A model generated the notes under the pieces. It was not told where the DNA came from. It ran no database searches and saw nothing but the letters and a program-made list of their open reading frames with translations. Positions 26,901-37,851 of a stretch of 64,000 bases of DNA are shown piece after piece; within the stretch, counting starts at the first letter, position 1; every line of letters starts with the position of its first letter. The DNA lies in contig CM072809.1 in NCBI GenBank assembly GCA_037013495.1, positions 2,790,001 to 2,854,000 on the forward strand, read 5' to 3'. The DNA comes from Hippophae tibetana (lineage: Eukaryota; Streptophyta; Magnoliopsida; Rosales; Elaeagnaceae). The position numbers and the translations under genes were made by a program.

Positions 26901-29900
26901 TTGTTTTGAAATTTACTGCAATCAATGGAAAAGTGTTATTGGTTTGTTAAAAAAATGCTTTAATTAGATTCACGGGCTTTGCTTAAAGTGGTCAGTTAGA
27001 TTAGGCATTACTTTTATTTTATGCTGAGTTTAGAAGAAAGTTGTGTGGTTTTTTATTTGGATTGGAAGCTACAAACTACCTGTTTTTGAAATATTGATGG
27101 TCAACCTAATTTTTATTTGCTGGATTTTGGCTCTGGTTGCAGAGCATTCAATCTGGTTGATAATTAAGTCAGATCCAGTCTAGGTCCTACGGGAACTGAC
27201 TTTGATTGGCATGTTCATTATTACTGATCCATGGCAGTGTGTGGACTGGAAATTAAGCTATTTGGGTAGCATTTGACTTTTTATTTGGGGAAAAACATCT
27301 GATTTAGGACTTCTTAACTATTGCAATTTATGTAGGTTATTTACAGCTGCTGACAGCGATGATATCTCCGCATCTATACAGTTCATTAACAAGGAAAGGC
27401 CATGGACTACATTGATGGCTGTAGGCTGGGGTTTTGGTGCAAACATGTTGACAAAGTACCTGGCAGAAGTTGGAGAGAGAACACCTCTGACAGCAGTTAC
27501 CTGCATAGACACTCCATTTGATTTGGAGGAAGCTACAAGGTTCTCTCCTCATTACACGGCTATTGGTCAGAATTTCATTGATGGATTGAGAGAGATTTTG
27601 AGATCTAACAAGGTGGAAGTTTGCTACTTTGTTAATTTTTAGTCGCAGAATACTTGACGTGGTGTATGTTTAATTGCGTCAACCATCTACTTTTTAATTT
27701 TATAGGAATTATTTCAAGGAAGAGCAAAAGGCTTTGATGTTGAAAAGGCTCTTTCAGCAAAATCTGTTCGTGATTTTGATAAAGCAATCTCCATGGTATC
27801 TTATGGGTTTAAAACCATCGAAAACTTCTATTCTAAATCCAGCACAATAGGTGTGGTGCACAACGTGAAGATTCCTGTTCTTTTCATCCAGGTACATAAC
27901 ATTCAGTGTATCTAACTTGAGCACGTGTACTTATTGTTCACATTGGTACTTTCAAACAAACATTGCAAATATACCCCCACATGCACCTGCACCAATTTCA
28001 TTGTTGTGTCATAAAATTCCTGATATATTATGCTGCATATAAACATAAAATTTATCTTATTCTCTCTCTCTCTCTCTCTCACAGACCCCCACGCGTATTA
28101 AAATGTACACTCGCTCGCTCACTCGCTCGCTCACTCACTCACTCACTCGTTTTGCTCACAGTGGATACCTGTTATGTATACTACATGCACATACAGTCTT
28201 CATGAGCAGGGCTTTGAAATGTGAATTCAACTTACACTTGCAACAATTTATACCTGAAGAAGTATGACTATATAGTTGGTGCTTGAATTTAATGGAGTCA
28301 AGCAAGGCTTCTTAACCCCCCTCCCCTCTATCAAAAAATAAAATAAATAAATATATTCACCCCCTATAACATTTAATTCTGTCCATGATGCTCTGGTGCA
28401 CTCACTAGTTTTATTCTATGGATATTAATTATGATCAGCTAACCACCAAGACAACCTCCATCCCTATGGAAATCCTGAAAGGAACTGTTTAACTAGTTTT
28501 TGCCCTGTCAAATGTCAGAATAATTATGGTTCAGTACCACTCTTTTCGATTCCAAGGAGTTCGATTGCAGAGAACCCATTTACTAGCCTGCTCCTGTGTT
28601 CTTGTTTGCCTTCTAGTAGCATCTATGGTGGTAATTCTGTAATCTCTTGGTGCGAGCAACTCACAATCGAGGTAATTAATTGTTAATCCACCTCATTTAG
28701 TCAGACATAATTTAATTTTTTTAGGCTAAATTGTACCATTGGTTCCTGAATTTTAACTAAATTCACACATAAGTTCCTAAATTTTTATAACGTACGATTT
28801 GGTTCTCAAACTTTTAAAACTTCACATATAGATTTTTAAACTTTAAAATTATATGATTTAGTCTCCAAACTTTTAAAACTTTACACACATATCGTAAATT
28901 TTTGATTAACAAGTATATATTTTAGTAGCCAAGTTAGAACCTATGTGTGGAACTTTAAAAGTTTGGAGACTAAATTGTAGGATTGAAAAGTTCAAGGACA
29001 TATGTATGAAGTTTTAAAAGATGAAGGACCAAATCATATGTTTTAAAAGTTTGGAGACTAACAATGCATTTTAGTCTCTCTTTTTTTTAGATAATATAAA
29101 CTCTTACTATAATACGCTGATAAGTGATAACTAGGTCAGTTGAATTTGTGGGGATTTGTTTATTTTAAGATCAAATTGTAGAAACCTGTTTAACTTTTAG
29201 ATTCTGCTAAAATATTTGTATAACAAATAAACCCTTGTAAAGTGAAGCATACAATTAATTTTCTGATACTTTCTCAATTGAAGTCTGAGTTTATCTTTTG
29301 GTTATCAATGGACTGAAATTTTTCTGACCAAAAAAAAGTGACTAAATTTCTTTCGACATGTATTTGTCGATCTTTTGAAATCAGTTAGACAATTTTTTTA
29401 TTTTTTTAAAGTTATGGCTAAGGAGAGTAGTTATCTTGAGCGGAAGCTAACTACAAACTGAAAACATGGTAGAATGTATCCTGAAATTTGTCGAGTAAAT
29501 GAGGTTGTAATGACCAAGCCCTTAAATGAGGCTTAACCTGGGTGATAATTAAGTCAATAACTTTACCATGCATTATGTTCCTTGAATAACTGTTTTCCTT
29601 GGGACATTGTATCGAGGAGGAGTAGTAATGCCAATTTGAAACGGAAAGTTGATTCTATTTGGTTATCTGAGCTATATCAACCCAGGTTTTTAATAACGGG
29701 GGATATTTTACATCGGTTATAAATCTGATATTTTGTGTTGTTCTATCTGTTCTGTACACTGGTATTTTTTTTCATTCTATTCTCTTTGGAAGATCCGTTG
29801 AGGTTGATCAAGTTTTGGTATTCTGACAAGCATGCATGCTTCACATGCAGTGGCTGACATCGGTGGAGCTTGGAATTCTGAAGGGTCGCCATCCTCTTCT

Positions 29901-32900
29901 TAAAGATGTAGATATCACCTTCAATCCTTCAATAGGTATGGCTTTTCTGGAAGGCAGAGCATCTTCCAAAGATGTCAGAGTTTCAGAGCTGTTGAATGTT
30001 ACTCAATCAAGATATTTAAATGGATATTCTGCAGAACCTTCAAATGATATACTTGAGGAAAGTGACACTGCTTTAAGATCAAAATCCAGAAAGGATTTGG
30101 AGAGAAAACTAGAAGTTGAAAACACAGGTGGACAGGAAGTAGAAAATAGTGTTGTGAAGCAGATTAATTCTGTTGATACAGAGTTGACCAAGGACGACGA
30201 AGTAAGTGTGAAAGATGGTGAAAGGGGTCAAGTGCTTCAGACGGCTGAAGTGGTTATGAGTATGCTTGATACAACCATGCCTGGTACTCTTACAGAAGAA
30301 AAGAAGAAGAAGGTAATGCTTAAAATTTGCCAATATTTTCATATTGCACTATCACAATATACTATAGGGATTCCTTATCAGCTTGGTTGTGTCTTTTGCA
30401 ATTGAAGCGTGCATGGATTTCTTTAAGCTAAGCATGTATCATATCATATCATGTCATTCATGTTACATTTGGGAGAAACTTTGAAAAAGGTATACTACGT
30501 AAGTATGCTTTCTACCAATTTCTGTGTAAATTTATTGCATGATTTATTATGTAAATTAACGTCTTTTTTTTCTCTGGCGGGATATATGTTATTGTAATCC
30601 TTCCTATTAAAGGTAGAGAAGCAAAAATAATCGGGAAAAGAGAGATCATTGGGAACTTTGTGGCAGCGTCAATCATTTAACATCATATACAAAATGCATG
30701 CTGCATATTGTCTTTAAATGAGATTTTGGCCCTGCAGTTTTGTCAGCCCAGCAATTTTGGCAGGGTATCTGTATTTGCTTCTCATTGTTGTGAGAAAATA
30801 CTGTTTACAATATTTAAGTCATTGCTTAATATAAAACATACTTGGATAGTCATAGCACATTTTGCATAGTTGTGAACTATGATACTTTCTGGTATTGCTT
30901 TCAGGTTTTGACAGCTGTAGGTAAAGGAGAGACACTCATGAAAGCTCTGCAAGATGCTGTGCCGGATGATGTTCGTGAAAAGCTTACAACAGCTTCATCT
31001 GGAATTTTGCATGCTCAAGGCACAAACCTGAAAATCAATGAACTTCTGCCTATGGGTAGGATTACTGATATGTCAACTAGGCTGAAGTCAAAGATCCAAG
31101 AGAAAGTGAAGGAAACATCAAATACAGAAGATTTTTCTCAGGAACATCATTCTTCTGATCAGATGAAAAAGGCTGATGATGTATTAGACAGTTATGCCAA
31201 CAATCAATCGGGCATTGAAAATCTTTCTGAGGGAGTAGGATCAGAGTCTCATCAGCCAGAGAGATCTCAAAAATCTGTCAATTCAGGGCAGTCTCAGTTA
31301 CTGAATAGTCATGGGGAAGATATTTCTAGTACTGTCACGAATGAAGCTGGTGATTCAGAAAAAAATGATAAAGACAATGATTTCTCCGAGGAAAAAGGTC
31401 CTCCAAATGTTGACAATATCGAGAAGGGCTTAGAAACAAGCGAAAAGCCTGACAGTTCCAAAAATGCTGAAAAGGCACCTGGTGATGGCGAAGCAATTGT
31501 TGATGAGCAGAAAGAACAAAAAATAGCCCAAGCGGACACAAAAGAGGACAACTATACCAACAATGAAGATGAATCAGTACATGACCAAACCAAAATGACA
31601 TCACACACAACAGCAGGAGAAGCAGTCTCACAATCTGCTTCGTCTTCTGAGGCTCAACCCATAGAAAAGGAAAATCATGATGATGAAAAGAGAGACGACA
31701 AGAGTTCGCACCTTCTACCAGATCAAGAAAATCCTCATTCAAATTCAAACTCCCCCAAGTTCAACGTTTCTCAAGCTTTTGATGCCTTAACGGGAATGGA
31801 TGATTCCACTCAAGTGGCAGTTAACAGTGTTTTTGGTGTATTAGAGAATATGATATCTCAATTAGAGGAGGGTTCAGATGATAGAAATGAAGTCAAGGAT
31901 ACAGAAATTGATTCTACATCTAGGTCTGTATCTTCAAATGACCAGCTGGAAAATTCCGAATCCACTGAGATTGACAAAAATGAACAGTATGGTAAATTGA
32001 TTGAGAATGTTAAGGATCCAGAGCATGATGAATCAAATGGATCCACAAAAAACATACCCCCTGAAAACCCAATATCATTGAATGGGAACAGCGCGCGTAG
32101 TCCTCAGGAAATATATACGGTTAACCATGTGATTAACAATGTTAACAAAACAGAGGATCAATTAATAGGGAGCATTGACAGAAATAACGATGTAGACAAA
32201 ATAGAGGATCAATTAACAGGGAGCAACCTTTCTGTCAATGATTCAGATCGAGTTGAACAGGTAAATGGCTCTCCAGAGTACATAAGTCCAAATCCATACA
32301 GGGGCACTCTTTACAATGAATATTTTCGTAAGTATCTCCTTTCGAAGATGCCTAGCAAATCACTAGACTTGGATACGACTACTTCATTATGGCTTGACTA
32401 TTTTCCTGAAGATGGTCAGTGGAAGCTTCTAGACCTACCAGGGAGTACTGGAAATAATACCAGTAGCAATCGCGGTGGAAAGTTTCAGAGCCAATCACCT
32501 ACAAAGTCAAATGACTCAGATAAGGATATTGAACCTTTGTATGTTATACTGGATTCAGAAATGAAGCAGGAACCCGAAGAATATGAACCAAATGACAATG
32601 AAAAAGAAGTTGAAATTCATGGAAATCGACCGGAAAAGGTTATGCACTTGCTGAAAAATATTTTACTGGATTCTTTGAAGGTTGAAGTTGGACGCAGATT
32701 AAGTACAGATAACTTGGAAGAATTGTCCCCCATTCTTGCTAGAGATATGGAACAAGTGGCAAATGCAGTGGCACTGTCTATATTGCATGACATGACACAT
32801 TCTCAATTTTCTGAAGGAAAATACCAGACTGTTGATTCTACTTTGGAGGAAGTCAGCACTCTTCACGGAGAGCATGTTGTTAGAACCATAACATCTGCTA

Positions 32901-35900
32901 TTCAGGAGACTCGTTCCTTAAAAAGGCTAGTGCCAGTAGGTGTCATCATAGGCTCTAGCTTAGCTGCATTAAGAAAAAAATTTAATGTAGCTCCGGTGCA
33001 TGGTGAAGCTTCCAATTTTGATCAAGGCATAAAACCCACAGAAAATGATTCTAGTGAGGTTAGTGTGTCTGTGACTCGCCAAATCTCTACTGAAAAGTCT
33101 GTGAAGAATGGGAGGTTTGACTGTTCAATCAACAGTAAAGGAGAGAATATTGAAGCAAAAAACCCAAACAATGAGAATGTCATGGTTGGTGCTGTTACTG
33201 CTGCCTTGGGGGCATCTGCTTTGCTCGTAGAGCACCAGGTATTAGTTAATTTCTTTTGAACTCCCAAGTTCTTTTTAATGACAGAGACACTTAGCCTCGT
33301 ATGAGGCCTTTAAATAAACTTGAGCATCATACTTCTTCAACTGCTTTAGTTGCTTTTATGCTGTTGGAGAAGAGATAGCAACCAATTATCTTAAATCAAT
33401 TATACTAAATGCTCAGGCTGTTAGGAGGTGGACCAATTATTCTCTTATATGTTATATTTGGCCTCTCATTTGATGGGCATCTTTTTTTTCATATTCCCTC
33501 TGAATTAATGGGCTTTCATTTGTGGGCTAAGTAGATAAGGGTGGTAGAGTGGATTGAGTATATAGTTTTGAAGGCCCATTAAATGAAGTTAGACATAGTC
33601 TCATCGACTTATTAGATAGTAAATAACTTTTGGAAGGTCCCATCAAGTGTAGAGACTTTAAGTAAAGTAAAAGTGAAAAAAAATGCACACTTAATATTGG
33701 TGAAAATTTTGGAGTTGAGGAGGAACGAAACTAAGATCTTACGCTTTGATACCATGTTGTAAAAAAGTTAACAATCAATTCTCCTAAAAGCTCAAGTTAT
33801 TAGAAAGTAGACTAACTATTCTCCTGTATATTATATTTGAGTTTTAATATATGTGTTTAAATTAGTGTTACTATAAGGATTGTTTTCACCACTAGCCTGA
33901 TTGCCCTTCCAGTTAAAAGATTATTATATTTTAGCTTGGATTTCGATCAATTATCAACATGGGCTGTTTTTTTTTTGTTCTTTCTCTGCACTCTTTCATA
34001 ACTTTTTGTCTTGTTCACATAGCATGTAATTGCTTTTGTTATATGGATTTGTGCTGCTGCAAATCTCTCTTTTTTTATGAGTATTCATACGTGATACATG
34101 ATACAACTATTGTCTCAAAATTCTTATTATATTTCAATTTAAGTCATCTGACTCTGTTTTCTTTTGCTTTCGTGTTTGTTGGTTCCTATTACAAAAAGAA
34201 TCCATACAAACATGACGAAGCTGCTGTAGGTTCCTCCAAGTCCCTAAATATGATGGGTAATAATTCAAAGGAACCAGACAAACTAGAGGAGGCATCTGAT
34301 AAAAGCCAAAATAACATCGCTGCAAGCCTTGCTGAGAAAGCAATGTCAGTTGCAAGTCCAGTGGTACCCACAAGGGAAGATGGTGAAGTGGATCAAGAGA
34401 GGTTTTCACCCTTGAATCAAATTTTTTTAAGATCCAAACACAAATGCACTCTCTGCTCATTTTTCAAAATAGTTAGACCTTTTTTCCCTGTGTACAGGCT
34501 GCTTGCTATGTTGGCAGATCTGGGACAGAGGGGTGGAATTTTAAGGCTGGTTGGCAAAGTTGCATTACTGTGGGGTGGCTTACGTGGGGCAATGAGTTTG
34601 ACTGACAAGCTTATCTTGTTTCTTCGTTTGGCTGAGCGCCCCTTGATCCATAGGTAAATTATTAGATGTCTTTCATTGTATTTTCTTGTACCGTTTCCAC
34701 TGTATCCATGCATATGAAAAAAATCATACTAGTTTCCTTTTGTAACCATACAAAAAATTTCCTCATTTTTTTACTCAGGACAGATTTTTTCTCACAAAAA
34801 TGCATGCAGTATAGTATATATCTCCTCTAAATTTATCACACGACATTGAATCAATACATGATAGCTCTAGGTGTTTGACCAGAACCTTTATCCATATTTC
34901 TCAAATATCTGTCCACATTGGCATACATATCTTTTCGTGCATCTTTTATAATGGTTTTGTTCAATTGGTTTTTCTATTGCTCAGCAGAATTGTTGGAGTT
35001 TGTTCATGAAACCTGCCTTAAATATTATTAATAACTAAAAATAGTAGAAAAAGCAAGCGACTATACCAGGCTCAAATTCTTTGAATTATTATTTTTCATC
35101 ATTAAACTGCTCTTCTATCCTGCTTTTTTCCCCTTAGGATTCTTGGGTTTGTCAGCATGGCGCTTGTTTTATGGTCACCAGTTGCTGTTCCACTTCTACC
35201 CACAATTATGCAGAGCTGGACAACAAAAACCCCTTCCCGAATTGCTGAATTTGTTTGCATAATTGGCCTCTATGCTGCTGTTATGATACTTGTAACACTA
35301 TGGGGAAAAAGAATTCGTGGATATGAAAATCCTTTGGAGCAGTACGGCCTGGATTTGACATCATTGCCAAAGGTATGGTGGAAGCTTAAACCCTGGACAT
35401 ATGCTCTTGGTTAAGTATCTACTTATATGTGCTCGCTATATCCAATATCCTTTTTTTGTTCACATGCTTGTTCCTTTAATTTCTTTAGAAGAAAATTGGT
35501 AGGAGCTCTCTCTCCTCCCCTCCTTGCCTCTCCTCTGTTTTTATTCTCTCCTCTTGTTTTCCCAGATCTTTCACACTTGTCTTTGGCAAAGTTTTGAACC
35601 TATATTTTGCTGGAAAAGAATTCAGAACAATATTTTCAGATGACTGGATTTTACAATGTTTCTCACCATGCAGTGATGAATTTAGTTTCTAATTATTTCT
35701 AATTTAAGTTCCAAACATATATAATGTATTCATCTGTAGTGAAGTTTCTCCTTGTATAATAATTAACTAGTTTGTCAGTGCACCTTTTATGATTTATTTT
35801 GCTTCAGTATCCAGCTAGATTTAAAATATACAAATGACAGATATTTTTGCTTGCTTTTAGCTAATCTTGAGAGTTTTACTGCAGATTTATAATTTTCTCA

Positions 35901-36667
35901 AGGGTTTGATTGGAGGAATCTTACTTGTATTATCAATACAATTTCTAAATGCATTGCTTGGCTGGGTGAATCTCTCTTTGCCTTTTTCCCCATCCTCTTT
36001 AGATGCCATGGCCTGGCTCAAAGTGTTTGTAAAGATGCTTATGGTGCTCGGTCAAGGAATTATAACTGCAACTAGTGTTGCACTTGTGGAAGAGTTACTA
36101 TTCAGATCATGGTTGCCTGAAGAAATTGCCGCTGATCTTGGATTTCATCAAGGCATCATAATATCAGGACTTGCATTTTCTTTATTCCAGCGGTATGTTT
36201 ATTCTTCTCTATTAGACACTTAGGTGGTGTTTCTAGTTGAGCTTTTAGAGAATTACAGGAGATCAACTTAATGGGACATAAAGAGTTGCATTTTGACTTT
36301 CTATGGGTAAATTTTCAACTACCTGATTTTACTATCTTTGATCCAATGGAATTTCAGGTCTCCATGGGCAATACCAGGACTATGGCTTTTATCTTTAAGT
36401 CTAGCTGGTGCTCGAAATAGGACACAAGGCAGCCTCTCTTTTCCAATCGGGTTGCGAACTGGAATTATGGCATCAAGTTTTGTGTTGCAAAGGGGAGGCT
36501 TTATAACGTACAAGCCTAACTTTCCTCTCTGGGTTACAGGGGCTCACTTGTTCGAACCATTTAGCGGGGTAATTGGTTTTGCATTTTCTTTATTGCTGGC
36601 CATAGTTCTATATCCCAGACATCCTCAGCATAGCAAGGTTTCAAAGAAAATGACAGTTGAGGAATAA
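23813..36667 (+). CDS. EMB8-like alpha/beta-hydrolase fused to CPBP (CAAX-protease-like) domain, At2g03140-like
   Basis: Eleven exons: 23813-24579, 27336-27612, 27706-27891, 28519-28671, 29851-30312, 30905-33238, 34199-34401, 34498-34653, 35138-35372, 35885-36192, 36358-36667. They close in frame to about 1796 residues, near the roughly 1800 of the Arabidopsis relative. Order: basic N-terminus (RVHRRRRSKF, 37-46, possible organelle targeting), hydrophobic segment (79-97), alpha/beta-hydrolase fold (about 205-480), long acidic Ser/Asn/Glu-rich linker (about 620-1200), then hydrophobic helices and a CPBP domain with EELLFR (1660-1665). The nucleophile elbow reads GWGFG (286-290) with Gly in place of Ser. 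The expected acid and His sites read NNYGSVP (411-417) and GGN (447-449). No His follows EELLFR at the usual CPBP metal positions. A non-catalytic or scaffold role is plausible (inference). Exon 7's acceptor is the least certain junction. Confidence 0.88.
25315..26302. mobile_element. Large foldback element with ~300-350-base inverted arms, intron 1
   Basis: Within intron 1 (24580-27335) the arms at about 25315-25665 and 26005-26302 are imperfect reverse complements over nearly their full length. Matching blocks include ATTTTATTTTAAATAC, GTATTTTTTACA, CGGAACATTAA/CGGGAACATTAA, GTCATTTTTTA and GAGCTMAACAA. The centre (about 340 bases) has no long ORF. It looks like a non-autonomous DNA transposon with long terminal inverted repeats (MULE- or MITE-like; class is inference). 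The rest of the intron, after 26310, is noticeably GC-richer, which agrees with an insertion. Confidence 0.65.
28059..28150. repeat. (TC)n and (CTCG/CTCA)n microsatellites in intron 3
   Basis: A TC repeat (about 28059-28082) is followed, after a short gap, by alternating CTCG and CTCA tetranucleotides (about 28109-28150). Both lie in intron 3 (27892-28518), and an apparent ORF across them is only translated repeat. Confidence 0.85.
28721..29080. mobile_element. Foldback (MITE-like) element in intron 4
   Basis: Two arms (about 28721-28905 and 28915-29080) are inverted copies. CTCCAAACTTTTAAAAC-type blocks occur repeatedly on the left and TTTTAAAAGTTTGGAGAC blocks on the right, with further pairs such as GATTTGGT and ACCAAATC. 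Each arm is itself built from internal repeats. No ORF is present. Likely a MITE or related non-autonomous transposon. It lies in intron 4 (28672-29850) and should be spliced out. Confidence 0.6.
33362..33858 (-). mobile_element. TRIM-type element, antisense in intron 6
   Basis: Direct repeats of about 100 bases at about 33362-33470 and 33755-33858 share TGTTG at one border, a GCTCA(G/A)G(C/T)T(G/A)TTAG block, AACTATTCTC/AATTATTCTC and TATTATATTTG-like sequence. Adjoining the right-hand copy, the minus strand reads TGGTATCAAAGCG (about 33743-33755), a near match to the initiator-Met primer-binding site. A purine run (GAAAAAAAAGATG, minus strand) borders the other copy. The interior of about 280 bases has no ORF. 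Orientation is therefore opposite to the host gene. The borders are approximate. Confidence 0.6.
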
Positions 36668-37851
36668 ACATCATATCCAAATATTGTTGAAGAGTACCAT
36701 GGATGTACAAAATTTGTCAAAGCTTGTGCGGTTCTTTGGATAGTGAAGTCACAATAGACCTGTGAAGCTCCTTATTTATCATCTATCAAGTTTGGGTCTT
36801 TAATTCTACCTTAAAAATAAAGAACATGTTGCTGAAAGGAACCCAGAAATTATCTTTCAGCAAGCATGAAGTTTTGGACGGTCAAGGAGGTGAATGAGAG
36901 CTTTACATTTTTCATTGATACGTATTACACAATGGTTAGGATCTTCGTGTATATTTTAGTTGGCCAAAGAAAGTTTTGTTAGTAGGACTAGGAGGCATGG
37001 TTATTATTATCATTTTCTCTTCTTTCGTCCCTTTCCTCTTTACCTTCTAGGAACATACGGTATGTGTACAGTTACAGAGCCAGCAATGGCCAATAAATAT
37101 AGTTTGTTGTTCACTTGAATGTGCCTGCAATTCAACATTTTACACAAGGAATAATGAAATCTACTGTCTAATTCTTCCTAATTTGTCCCCAAAATACTAT
37201 GCTATGTATAGAAGTAATATTGACTATTTTCTAATTGTTTAAATTTTCATAGAAAATGTTTTCCAATAACTTTTAACACGATATCAAAATTCTTGTATTC
37301 AAGATCTAAACGATCCTAATTATTAAATTGCAAATAAAATAACATTTATAAATAAGTGATAAATATATAAAAATAATATTGTTTTTTCTTTCAATAGTTT
37401 AAGCGTTTATAAGAATCGTTTCACCCTAACTTCTAACACATTCTATATGGGTTCCATATGTTCTTAAATAATATCTTTCAAATTTATCCAAAACATCTAG
37501 TTCTAAGGTTACCGTTGCTTGAAAAGAAATAAAAATAAAATAACATGACCAAAGAAAATGAATAACAGTATAAGTAAGAACCGCAATATATAAATCATGT
37601 AAAGCAAAGTTGACAGTCAATTGAATGAATGGGTAAGAATACGATCACCCAAAATTCATACATACGCAAACCCGCAATGAAAAAGAAAGAGAGAGACTTC
37701 ACAAAAGGAAATTAAAAGTAAACGACGGTAAAATAATTGAAGGCTCTTTTTTTGTATTCAAAATCTCCAAAACAGTGACAATTATTTCTACAACTCCAAA
37801 TGAGCCAAACCAATTGCTTCCACCTCTTATTCACTCTTCTTCAGCCTTCAT
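36668..37851. other. Convergent intergenic region (3' flanks of two genes)
   Basis: Space between the stop of the fusion gene (plus) and the stop of sucrose synthase (minus). It probably holds both 3' UTRs. An AATAAA polyadenylation-type signal lies at 36816-36821, about 150 bases after the plus-strand stop. No further gene is seen. Confidence 0.6.
36816..36821 (+). terminator. Possible polyadenylation signal of the fusion gene
   Basis: AATAAA about 150 bases downstream of the TAA stop. Plant near-upstream elements are loose, so other sites further on (for example near 37092) may also serve. Confidence 0.35.

Noticed and set aside
28109-28150. Possible CRISPR-like short regular repeats
   Set aside because: Simple tetranucleotide microsatellite in a plant intron; no spacers.
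27963-28205. ORF with LARSLARSLTHSL repeat
   Set aside because: It is translated CTCG/CTCA microsatellite sequence in intron 3.
34134-34713. Minus-strand ORFs opposite exons 7 and 8
   Set aside because: Shadows of the fusion-gene exons with no independent support.
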